NCBI RefSeq assembly: GCF_033547095.1 | Contig: NZ_CP137852.1 | Coordinates: forward strand, 558,001-622,000 | Length of the DNA: 64,000 nucleotides | Source: Sediminicoccus rosea | Lineage (GTDB): Bacteria > Pseudomonadota > Alphaproteobacteria > Acetobacterales > Acetobacteraceae | Direction of reading: 5' to 3' | In this document: positions 1 to 7,064 of the stretch, piece after piece | How the letters are laid out: the number at the start of each line of letters is the position of its first letter | How positions within the stretch are numbered: the stretch's first letter is position 1 | Notes under the pieces: generated by a model | Seen by the model: only the letters and a program-made list of their open reading frames with translations | What the model was told of the DNA's origin: nothing | The model's database searches: none | Program-made: the position numbers and the translations under genes

Positions 1-1196
1 CCGGCGGCCTTCACCGCGGCCACCATCTGCTTCATCTGGTCGGCGTTGAAGTTGGGCTGGCCCATGTCGGTCCCGCCCAGATAGGGCTGCGTCTGGCCGC
101 CGGTACGCGTCTGGTTCGAGCCGTCGCCCACGATCTTCACGCCGTAGAGCATGAGCAGCGAATTGGGCAGCTGCGCCGCGCGCGGGCCGAGGCCGAGACT
201 GCGATAGGGCGCGAAGCCCGCCATGTCCTCGTACATCAGGCTCGCGCTGAGGCGCAGCGGCGCCGTCGCCGCGATCTGGCTGAAGCCCTCGATCCATTCG
301 GACTTCATCGTGCCCGGCTCGTGCAGCAGCGTGTTGCCGGTGGCGGCGGCGGCCTGCATGTAGCGGTTGATCGCCTGGGTCGCGAGCTGCGGCGTGATGC
401 GCGGCAGGCCGACCGAGACCACCTTCAGCATCGCGCTCATCTCGAAGACGCGGCCGTCCAGCCTGCCGTCCGGCCCGCGCCCGAAATGGCCGCCGCCGGG
501 CAGCGCGCCGATATCCTCCGGGATGTTCGCGGCGCGCAAGGCGGCGCTGTTCACCGCCGCGTCATGGCCGTTCGTGTACCAGACGAAGATCGGCCGCGTG
601 GTCGAGATGCCGTCCAGCTCGGTGCGCGAGAGGTCGCCGCCCTGCAGCAGGTTGTCGAAGTTCGACACCATCACCCACTGGCCTTCCGGCGTATTGGCGA
701 CGAGCTGGCGGAGATTGGCGAGCAGGTCCGCGCGGGTGCGGTTCTTCAGGTAGCCGATGTCGGTCAGCAGCTCGAGGTAGAGCGAGGAGAGGGCCGTGTG
801 GTTGTGCGGGTCGATCAGGCCGGGCAGCAGCGTGCGGCCCTGCAGGTTCACGATCCGCGTGTCGCGCGTGGCGAGCGCCATGACATCGGCCGCCGCGCCG
901 ACGGCGGTGATCCGCCCTCCGGTGACGGCGATGGCCTCGGCCATGGTGTCCCCGGCCATGGTGACGATGTTGCCGCCGCGGAAGATGGTCTCGGGGCCGG
1001 TGGGGGCGGGCGCATTGGCGGGCGTATTGGCCCAGGGCACGGTCTGCGCCTGGCCGGCCAGCGGGGCGGCGGCGGCCGATACCGCGACGGCCATGAAGCC
1101 GCGGCGGGTGGGCGGCTTGAACAATCCGGCGAGCCCGCCGGGCTGGCTGAAGAGCGAGGGATGGGCGATCAGCGGGCTGACGCAGGCGCGGCACAT
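1..1196 (-). CDS. Tat-exported amidohydrolase (YtcJ/Amidohydrolase_3-like), 3' end cut
   Basis: The frame starts at an ATG at 1196 and runs off the left edge without a stop, so about 398 residues are visible. Residues ~31-35 read RRGFM, followed by a hydrophobic stretch and a GQAQT-type cleavage region, which looks like a twin-arginine signal peptide. The mature part has the amidohydrolase start: a beta-sandwich piece ending in LLPGLIDPHNHTA, where the HxH-type pair (HNH) would bind metal. Near the window edge comes GVKIVGDGSNQTRTGG, resembling the K...DGS region of YtcJ-like Amidohydrolase_3 proteins. The substrate is unknown; the family hydrolyses amides, imides and related bonds. The Tat signal places it in the periplasm, perhaps with its metal loaded before export. 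The N-terminus before the Arg pair is long and contains a CxxC (MCRAC), so a later start is possible. Confidence 0.8.
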   Translation of the reverse strand, partial: MCRACVSPLIAHPSLFSQPGGLAGLFKPPTRRGFMAVAVSAAAAPLAGQAQTVPWANTPANAPAPTGPETIFRGGNIVTMAGDTMAEAIAVTGGRITAVGAAADVMALATRDTRIVNLQGRTLLPGLIDPHNHTALSSLYLELLTDIGYLKNRTRADLLANLRQLVANTPEGQWVMVSNFDNLLQGGDLSRTELDGISTTRPIFVWYTNGHDAAVNSAALRAANIPEDIGALPGGGHFGRGPDGRLDGRVFEMSAMLKVVSVGLPRITPQLATQAINRYMQAAAATGNTLLHEPGTMKSEWIEGFSQIAATAPLRLSASLMYEDMAGFAPYRSLGLGPRAAQLPNSLLMLYGVKIVGDGSNQTRTGGQTQPYLGGTDMGQPNFNADQMKQMVAAVKAA

Positions 1197-1514
1197 GGCG
1201 TTGGCTTTCCTTCGGCCGGATTGGCGGAGATCTGGGCGCTCCGCTCGACCATCACGCTAGATGTCGTCGCATGCGCCGCGCAACACGCGCTTGCGGGCGG
1301 CGAGATGGGGCGTACATGACGAATCGTTCAGAAAATCCCCGCAAAAGCGCCAAGACCGCGTGAAACGGGAGGTCTTCCGCCGCGGAAAACATGGCCTGCG
1401 CGTCAGTCCCCGACAAAACTCCACAATTCGCGCGGCATGGGAAGGCGCGGTTTGGGTCTGGCCGCGAATGGGTGTAGCGAGGGCGCTTCTTTCTGCCCGC
1501 CGCCCGGAATCCCC
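1197..1514. other. Intergenic region between divergent genes
   Basis: This 318-bp stretch separates the amidohydrolase (minus) from prmA (plus). It must hold both promoters. I see no convincing -35/-10 pair, no strong hairpin and no credible gene. Open frames crossing it on both strands have arginine-rich, low-complexity translations typical of GC-rich antisense frames. Confidence 0.5.
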
Positions 1515-2399
1515 ATGAAGAAACAGCCCGCGCCGCTCGAAACCCTGGTGCTGGACCAGCTGCCCGATGAGGCGATGCCGGCCTATGAGGCCGCGCTGCT
1601 CTCGGTCAGCGCCACCGTCGCGCTGTTCCTGGACGAGGAGACGGGGAATTGGCGCATCGAGGCGGTGCGCGAGGCGCAGGCCGACGCGGACGCGCTGCAG
1701 GCGGCGCTCGCGCTGGCCGCCGGGCTGACGGGGCATGAGGCGCCGCTGACCCGCCACGCCACGGAATCCGAGGGCTGGCTGGCCCGCACGGTGGAAGCCT
1801 TCCCCGAGCAGGAGATCGGCCGCCGCTTCCTGATCCGCCCCACCCATGTGGCGCCGCGCCCGACCTATGGCCGCATCGCGCTGACGCTGGATGCGGGCCT
1901 CGCCTTCGGCTCGGGCGAGCATGCCTCCACGCAAGGCTGCCTGATGGCGCTGGAGCGGCTGCCGAAGCGCCTGCCGCGCGTGCTGGATGTGGGCACGGGC
2001 AGCGGCATCCTCGCCATGGGTGCGGCCAAGCTCTGGCATGTGAAGGCGCTGGCGAGCGACCTCGACCCCTGGTCGGTCCGGGTCACGCGGGAGAATGCGG
2101 CGATGAACGGGCTCGCGCCGCGGCTGCGCGCCGTGCTGGCCACCGGCTACGCGCATAACGCCATCACGCGCGGCGCGCCCTATGACCTGATCTTCGCGAA
2201 CATCCTGGCGCGGCCGCTCTGCGCCATGGCGAAGGACCTCGCGGCGCATCTGCGCCCCGGCGGGCGGGCCATCCTGGCCGGGCTGCTGGGCAAGCAGGTG
2301 CGGATGGTGCTGGCCGCGCATCGCAGGGCCGGGCTGGTGCTGGAGCGTCGCATCAGCCTCGACCCCTGGGCGACGCTGGTGCTGCGGAAGCCCGGTTGA
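1515..2399 (+). CDS. prmA: Ribosomal protein L11 methyltransferase PrmA
   Basis: A cytoplasmic SAM-dependent enzyme that trimethylates lysines of ribosomal protein L11. The 294-residue length fits the family. The N-terminal half is the substrate-recognition region. From residue ~155 it shows the Rossmann methyltransferase core: VLDVGTGSGILAMGAAKL is the SAM-binding motif I, followed by ASDLDPWSVRV. The DLIFANILARPL stretch matches the NxLA/NIxA motif of PrmA that contacts the target amine. The ATG at 1515 is chosen because upstream codons in the same frame are unconserved in type, although no strong ribosome-binding site precedes it. The stop overlaps the region just before the thioesterase gene, which starts 17 bp later, so the two are probably co-transcribed. 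Confidence 0.9.
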   Translation: MKKQPAPLETLVLDQLPDEAMPAYEAALLSVSATVALFLDEETGNWRIEAVREAQADADALQAALALAAGLTGHEAPLTRHATESEGWLARTVEAFPEQEIGRRFLIRPTHVAPRPTYGRIALTLDAGLAFGSGEHASTQGCLMALERLPKRLPRVLDVGTGSGILAMGAAKLWHVKALASDLDPWSVRVTRENAAMNGLAPRLRAVLATGYAHNAITRGAPYDLIFANILARPLCAMAKDLAAHLRPGGRAILAGLLGKQVRMVLAAHRRAGLVLERRISLDPWATLVLRKPG

Positions 2400-2416
2400 G
2401 ACGAGAGGACACGCAC

Positions 2417-2899
2417 ATGCCCACCCGCAGCCACACCGTCACCTGGGAAAGCCTGGACGGTCCCTCGCCCTATGCCGGGCTGCCCGGGCTGGAGGCGATG
2501 CAGCGCTCCATCGCGGATGGGGTGCAGCGCAGCCCGATGTTCGCGCTGATGGGCATCCGCCTGGTCCGCGCCGAGGAAGGTCTCGCCGTGATGGAGGGCG
2601 AGATCGGCGAGCAGTTCTACAACGGCATCGGCATCGCCCATGGCGGCTATGCGGCCACCATCCTGGATGCCGCGCTGTGGAACGCGGTGCGCACGGTGAT
2701 GGAGGCGGGCCGCGCGCACACCACCCTGGATCTCAAGGTGAACTATGCCCGGCCGCTGACGGTCGCCTCGGGCCGCGTCTCCTGCGAGGGGCGCGTCGTG
2801 CATCGCGGCGGCCGCACCGCCATCGCGGAAGCGCGGCTGACCGGCGAGGGGGGCGCGAAGCTCTACGCCCATGGCACCTCGACGCTGATGATCCTCTAG
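2417..2899 (+). CDS. PaaI-family hotdog-fold thioesterase
   Basis: A 160-residue single hotdog domain, predicted to hydrolyse acyl- or aryl-CoA thioesters in the cytoplasm. The signature HGGYAATILDAALWNAV (residues ~74-90) gives the HGG oxyanion-hole motif and the downstream acidic catalytic residue typical of the PaaI/YbgC-like subgroup. The C-terminus has the usual strands with KLYAHGTSTLMIL. The ATG at 2417 is preceded by an AGAGG ribosome-binding site about 8 bp upstream; an in-frame TTG at 2396 overlapping the prmA stop is less likely. The CoA substrate cannot be deduced from sequence or neighbours. Confidence 0.85.
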   Translation: MPTRSHTVTWESLDGPSPYAGLPGLEAMQRSIADGVQRSPMFALMGIRLVRAEEGLAVMEGEIGEQFYNGIGIAHGGYAATILDAALWNAVRTVMEAGRAHTTLDLKVNYARPLTVASGRVSCEGRVVHRGGRTAIAEARLTGEGGAKLYAHGTSTLMIL

Positions 2900-2909
2900 A
2901 GAGGACGCC

Positions 2910-3818
2910 TCACGCTTTCGTGAGCCATTTCTTCGCCACCCGGCATGCCACCGTATAGGCCGGGTTGAACACGTTGCCGACGTCGTAGCGCACCACCATG
3001 CCCATCAGGTGGCTCGCGGCGCGCGCATCCAGGCCGTAATCCTCGCCCAGCCAGCGCTGCATCTCCGTCGTCGCGTGCTGCAGCGCCTGGTCCAGCGGGC
3101 GGGCATTGCCGATGGTGATGATCTCCTCGGCCGTCTCGGCGCGCGGCCAGGTGATGCGGCGCTTCAGCACGGACAACCGCACCTCCATCTCGAAGGAGGT
3201 CTCGATGCCCGTTCCGGTGATTTCGCCATCGCCCTGCGCGGCATGGCCATCGCCCAGGTAGAACAGCGCGCCGGGCACCGAGACGGGGAACCAGGCCGTC
3301 GTGCCGGGCGCGAAGCGGCGGTAATCCATGTTGCCGCCATGCGCGCCGCTGGTGGCGGTCGAGATCGCCTCGCCACCCGCCGGCGCCACGCCGAAGCAGC
3401 CGATCATGGGCGCGAGCGGCGGCGTAAAGCCGGCCAGAGCGGCGGGCGCGTCCCGCAGCCGCACCGTGCCCTCATTCGCGTTGATCTCCCAGATGGCGCG
3501 CTCCTGCTTCGGGCGGTCCAGGATGGCGGCGGGGTCGAGCACGGTCAGCGCCAGCGGCGAATAGGTCCAGCCCGTCCGGCGATTGGGCGTGAGGCGGATG
3601 ATCTCGACGGCGAGCGTGTCGCCCGGTTCGGCGCCCTCGACGAAGAAGGGGCCGGTCATCGGGTTCGGGCGGGCGGCCACCGCCACCTCGTTGGCATCGA
3701 GGCCGGAGGCGTCCACCGTCTCGGCCACCAGCGTGTCGCCATCGGCGATGCGCAGGCAGGGTTCCGCCGTGCCGAGCGTGTTGTGGTAGCGGGTCGGGCG
3801 GAAGATGTGGCGGGCCAT
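2910..3818 (-). CDS. Acetamidase/formamidase family protein
   Basis: A 302-residue member of the FmdA/AmdA family, which hydrolyses short-chain amides to ammonia and the carboxylate. Family landmarks include NPMTGPFFVEGAEPGD (residues ~52-67), FTPPLAPMIGCFGVAP, the SGAHGGNMDYR stretch with candidate metal ligands His and Asp, and FYLGDGHAAQGDGE, where the GDxHAxxGDGE motif is the strongest family signature. It is shorter than the roughly 400-residue FmdA of Methylophilus and is closer to the compact acetamidase subgroup. It converges on the thioesterase gene with a 10-bp gap and lies downstream of sbtAB on the same strand (64 bp). An operon link to sbtAB is possible but unproven. Confidence 0.85.
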   Translation of the reverse strand: MARHIFRPTRYHNTLGTAEPCLRIADGDTLVAETVDASGLDANEVAVAARPNPMTGPFFVEGAEPGDTLAVEIIRLTPNRRTGWTYSPLALTVLDPAAILDRPKQERAIWEINANEGTVRLRDAPAALAGFTPPLAPMIGCFGVAPAGGEAISTATSGAHGGNMDYRRFAPGTTAWFPVSVPGALFYLGDGHAAQGDGEITGTGIETSFEMEVRLSVLKRRITWPRAETAEEIITIGNARPLDQALQHATTEMQRWLGEDYGLDARAASHLMGMVVRYDVGNVFNPAYTVACRVAKKWLTKA

Positions 3819-3882
3819 GGTGTCCTCGGGCGATGTGCGCGGCCGAGGCTAGGGCATGTGCGGCCCGGCGGGAACTTGCGCC

Positions 3883-4188
3883 TCAGAAATGCTCGGCGCG
3901 CAGCACCTGGCAATCGGTGATGTTCACGATGGCGGGGCGGGCCCCCAGCAATTCCTCGCGCGCCTCGATCACGCGCTCGGCCACGGTGGCGCCGCAGATG
4001 CAGATGATGACCACATTGTCGAGCACGCCCGAAAGGTCGCCGCCGCGGCGCACGCCCTGGCGGCCGCGCCCGGCCAGGACGGGAAGCTGCGTCCAGCCGG
4101 TGGCGCCCAGCCGGTCCAGCAGGTCCGTCACCTCGGCGGCGCGGACGGCCTCCACCACGATTTCGATGCGCTTGCGCTGATGCGTCAT
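3883..4188 (-). CDS. sbtB: SbtB-like PII-family regulator
   Basis: A 101-residue PII-superfamily protein. Nitrogen PII proteins are about 112 residues. The N-terminal beta strand RIEIVVEAVRAAEVTDLLDRLGATG is the PII ferredoxin-like start, and VVIICICGATVAERVIEAREELL is the second beta-alpha unit. It lacks the canonical GlnB T-loop tyrosine motif. In cyanobacteria SbtB is a cAMP/AMP/ADP-sensing trimer that binds and closes SbtA; the same role at the inner membrane is inferred here from position. The ATG at 4188 overlaps the sbtA stop by four bases (ATGA) and has a GGTGGGA-like ribosome-binding site. The C-terminus ends CQVLRAEHF and has no paired-cysteine extension like the redox loop of some cyanobacterial SbtB proteins. 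Confidence 0.82.
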   Translation of the reverse strand: MTHQRKRIEIVVEAVRAAEVTDLLDRLGATGWTQLPVLAGRGRQGVRRGGDLSGVLDNVVIICICGATVAERVIEAREELLGARPAIVNITDCQVLRAEHF

Positions 4189-5150
4189 GTTCCCACCCCG
4201 GCGAGGCGAATCCACAGGGGAATGCCCACCAGGATATTGAAGGGGAAGGAGATGGCGACGGAAAGGGTGACGTAGATGCCCGCATCCGCGCGCGGCAGGG
4301 CAAGGCGCATGGCGGCGGGGACGGCGATGTAGCTGGCCGAGCCGGCGAGCACGGCGAAGAGCGCCACGCCGCCCGTCGAAAGCCCGATGAACTGGCCCGT
4401 CACCAGCCCCGCCGCGCCCCCGATCAGCGGCATGAGGATGCCGAAGCCGATCAGCGCCACCGGCAGCCCCTTGCCGCCGGCGCGCAGCTGCCGCACCGCC
4501 ATCAGCCCCATCTCGAGCAGGAAGAGGCAGAGCGCGCCGGGAAACAGCGCCTCGGTGAAGGGGGCGAGCTGGCGGCGGCCCGGTTCGCCCGCGAGATAGC
4601 CGATCAGGAAGCTGCCCATGAGCAGCACCACGGGGCCGTTCAGCAGCACCTCGCGCGCCAGCTTGCGGGCGTTGAGCTTCGGCGCATCGCCGCCACCGCC
4701 CAGGCGGGCCAGCAGCAGCGCCGTCAGGATGGCGGGCGTCTCCATCACCGCCAGGACCGCCGGCATGAACCCCTCCTGCGGGACGCCCAGCGTCACCAGC
4801 GTGCCCGAGGCGGCGGCGAAGGTGACCACGCTGACCGAGCCGTAATGGCCCGAGACGGCGGCCGCCGTCTCACGGTCCAGCTTGGTGCCCAGGCGCAGCA
4901 GCAGGAAGGCGGGCAGCGGCAGCAGGAAGGAGAGCAGGATGCCGGCGGTGAGCGCGGCCCAGAGCCCCTCGGAGGCGCCGGGCATGGCCAGCGCCGCGCC
5001 CCCCTTCAGCCCGATCGCGACCATCAGGTAGAGCGAAAGGCTGCGCGCCAGCGCCTCGGGCACGGACAGCTCGGCGCGCACGGCCCCGGCCCCGAAGCCG
5101 AGGGCGAAGAACATGACGGGGGGCGGGATCAGGGAGAGGAAGCTCGACAC
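4185..5150 (-). CDS. sbtA: Sodium-dependent bicarbonate transporter SbtA
   Basis: A 321-residue, strongly hydrophobic inner-membrane protein of the SbtA (formerly DUF897) family, which imports bicarbonate with sodium. About ten membrane segments can be read. The SGHYGSVSVVTFAAASGTL stretch (residues ~100-118) and VMETPAILTALLLARL match the first half-repeat of the family. ALCLFLLEMGLMA and FAVLAGSASYIAVPAAMRLALP match the second, where the GSASYIAVPAA motif lines the substrate site. The start is a GTG at 5150 with no clear ribosome-binding site. Translation is coupled to sbtB by an ATGA overlap. It forms one of two inorganic-carbon uptake systems in this window. Confidence 0.88.
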   Translation of the reverse strand: MSSFLSLIPPPVMFFALGFGAGAVRAELSVPEALARSLSLYLMVAIGLKGGAALAMPGASEGLWAALTAGILLSFLLPLPAFLLLRLGTKLDRETAAAVSGHYGSVSVVTFAAASGTLVTLGVPQEGFMPAVLAVMETPAILTALLLARLGGGGDAPKLNARKLAREVLLNGPVVLLMGSFLIGYLAGEPGRRQLAPFTEALFPGALCLFLLEMGLMAVRQLRAGGKGLPVALIGFGILMPLIGGAAGLVTGQFIGLSTGGVALFAVLAGSASYIAVPAAMRLALPRADAGIYVTLSVAISFPFNILVGIPLWIRLAGVGT

Positions 5151-5204
5151 GCGCTGCGTCTAGAACAGGACGCGCCGGGGTGGAAACTCTGGCGCGATGA
5201 TTTC

Positions 5205-5232
5205 TTGCATTTCGTTCACGTTGGTGCATATC
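5205..5232 (+). promoter_or_regulatory. Possible sigma-70-type promoter
   Basis: TTGCAT (5205-5210) and CATATC (5227-5232) are separated by 16 bp in a locally AT-richer patch between sbtA (minus) and the small hypothetical gene (plus). This is a weak match, read by eye only. Confidence 0.3.
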
Positions 5233-5319
5233 GCCCTGGATCGTAACGGTTGACCGGGAGGCGGGGCGCGGCGGAGCATGTGCCGGGCCCGCGGGTCCGC
5301 CATGACACCGGAGGAAACC

Positions 5320-5697
5320 ATGCCCGATGCGGGCCTCTCGCTCTCGCCCGACGCCATGCGCAGCCGCGCGCTGGAGACGCTCGCCTCCCTGGTGGGGGGC
5401 ACCTTCTGGGAGAAGATGCGGATCGAGGCCGCGGCGCGGATCATCGTGACCGCCCGGCGCGTGGCGCTGCTGGCCGAGGAGGGCCTGCTGGCCGGGCAGA
5501 CCCCGGCGGGCGTGATCCACCCCACCGCCGCCCGCTGGGACGCGGCGGCGATGACCGCCAATGAGTTCGCCGAGACGCTGGAGACCGCCGAGATCGTCGC
5601 CATCCTGGAGGAGGCGCCGGGCTGGTCGGAAGCGGTCTGGGCGCAGCAGACCCAGCTTTCCGAGCCGGAGAAGGCGCGGCTGCTGCAGCGCGTCTAG
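5320..5697 (+). CDS. Conserved-type hypothetical protein, 125 aa
   Basis: I do not recognise a family. The 125-residue product is acidic and alanine/glutamate-rich, with no signal peptide or membrane segment. It is predicted to be mostly alpha-helical (MRSRALETLASLVGGTFWEK, AARIIVTARRVALLAEEG, ANEFAETLETAEIVAILEEA). The ATG at 5320 is picked over upstream in-frame ATGs because GGAGGAA lies at the right distance before it. It is transcribed divergently from sbtA and convergently with fahA. Codon use matches its neighbours, so it looks like a real gene and not an antisense frame. Confidence 0.6.
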   Translation: MPDAGLSLSPDAMRSRALETLASLVGGTFWEKMRIEAAARIIVTARRVALLAEEGLLAGQTPAGVIHPTAARWDAAAMTANEFAETLETAEIVAILEEAPGWSEAVWAQQTQLSEPEKARLLQRV

Positions 5698-5732
5698 GCG
5701 GTGCTCCGCCGGGGTGGCGTGACCGCGGCGCC

Positions 5733-6983
5733 TCAGCCCGCCGGCAGCACCCGCCCGCGGCATTCGCCGAAGCCGATGGTGACGAAGCCCGCGCGCCGGG
5801 CGGTGGCGCGCAGGATCACCTCGTCGCCATCCTCCAGGAAGCGGCGCTCCTCGCCCGAGGCGAGTTTCAGCGGCTCGCGCCCGCCCTGCGTCGCCTCCAG
5901 CAGGCTCGCATAGCCGTCCCGCTCCGGGCCCGAGATGGTGCCCGAGCCGAAGAGATCGCCCGGGTTCAGGTTGCAGCCATTGGAGCTGTGATGCGCCACC
6001 ATCTGCGCGGCGGTCCAGTACATGTGGCGCGCATTGCTGTCGGCGATGCGGTGCGGCGGCAGGCCTTGGGCCGCGAGGCCGGGCGTGACCAGCCAGGCCT
6101 CCAGCGCCAGGTCCAGGCCGCCCGCCGCCGCATCCGCCGCGTCCCGCAGATAGGGCAGGGGGGCGGGGTCGCCTGCGGGCCGCGCGGGCGGCGCGATGCG
6201 GAAGGGTTCCAGCGCCTCGGGCGAGATGATCCAGGGGCTGATGCTGGTGGCGAAGCTCTTGCCGAGGAAGGGGCCGAGCGGCTGGTACTCCCAGGCCTGG
6301 ATGTCGCGCGCCGACCAGTCGTTCAGCAGGCAGAAGCCGGCGATGTGTTGGGCCGCCTCGCGGATCGGGATGGGCGCGCCCTGCGCGTTGCCGGGACCGA
6401 TCCAGATGCCGAGCTCGAGCTCGTAGTCCAGCCGCTCGCAGGGGCCGAAGGCCGGGCCCTCCGGCCGTGGCAATTGCCCGGCGGGCCGGCGGAAGGCCGT
6501 GCCCGAGGCGATGATGGAGGAGGCGCGGCCGTGATAGCCGATGGGCACATGCTTGTAGTTGGGCAGTAGCGGATTGTCCGGCCGGAACAGCTTGCCCACC
6601 GCCGTCGCGTGGTGGATGCCCACGTAGAAATCCGTGTAGTCGCCGATGCGGGCGGGCACGTGCAGCGTGCAGGCGGCGGCCGGGTGCAGGCGGAGGGCGA
6701 GGCGCGATTGCGCCGCACTCCCCTCGGCCAGCTCCTCCGAGAGGCGGGCGCGCAGCGCGCGGCGCCACGGCGCCCCCTGGGCCAGCAGCGCGTTCAGCGT
6801 GCCGTCGGGCAGCGCCTCCTCCAGCTCCAGGATGGCGTCGCCGATGGCGACCCCGGCGCGCGGTGCGCCCCCGCCCGGCGGGGTGAAGAGGCCAAGCGGC
6901 AGGTTCTGGATCGGGAAATCGGGGTGGCCATTGGCCGAGGGGACCCAGCTCCGGCGGGCGGGGTCATGGGTGGCATCGGGCAT
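5733..6983 (-). CDS. fahA: Fumarylacetoacetase
   Basis: Hydrolyses fumarylacetoacetate to fumarate and acetoacetate, the last step of tyrosine/homogentisate breakdown, in the cytoplasm. The 416-residue product matches the family length. The N-terminal SH3-like domain is followed by the FAH barrel. YTDFYVGIHHATAVGKLFRP holds the catalytic His and a metal-site Asp. DYELELGIWIG supplies the paired acidic metal ligands. LLNDWSARDIQAWEYQPLGPFLGKSFATSISPW is the hallmark of fumarylacetoacetase, and HHSSNGCNLNPGDLFGSGTISG is the C-terminal signature. The ATG at 6983 is preceded by GGAGGAG. The gene follows a sensor kinase gene on the same strand after 81 bp and is separated from hmgA by the signalling block. 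Confidence 0.95.
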   Translation of the reverse strand: MPDATHDPARRSWVPSANGHPDFPIQNLPLGLFTPPGGGAPRAGVAIGDAILELEEALPDGTLNALLAQGAPWRRALRARLSEELAEGSAAQSRLALRLHPAAACTLHVPARIGDYTDFYVGIHHATAVGKLFRPDNPLLPNYKHVPIGYHGRASSIIASGTAFRRPAGQLPRPEGPAFGPCERLDYELELGIWIGPGNAQGAPIPIREAAQHIAGFCLLNDWSARDIQAWEYQPLGPFLGKSFATSISPWIISPEALEPFRIAPPARPAGDPAPLPYLRDAADAAAGGLDLALEAWLVTPGLAAQGLPPHRIADSNARHMYWTAAQMVAHHSSNGCNLNPGDLFGSGTISGPERDGYASLLEATQGGREPLKLASGEERRFLEDGDEVILRATARRAGFVTIGFGECRGRVLPAG

Positions 6984-7064
6984 GGGCGTCTCCTCCGGCA
7001 GCGGCGCGAGCTTGCTCGGCTTCGCGGCAAAGGCCAATGGCGCCGGCGGGCGTCGCGTGCGGGC

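Noticed and set aside
5160-5603. Minus-strand frame opposite the 125-residue hypothetical gene
   Set aside because: The plus-strand frame has a strong ribosome-binding site and balanced codon use. The minus-strand product is Ser/Arg/Ala-rich shadow.
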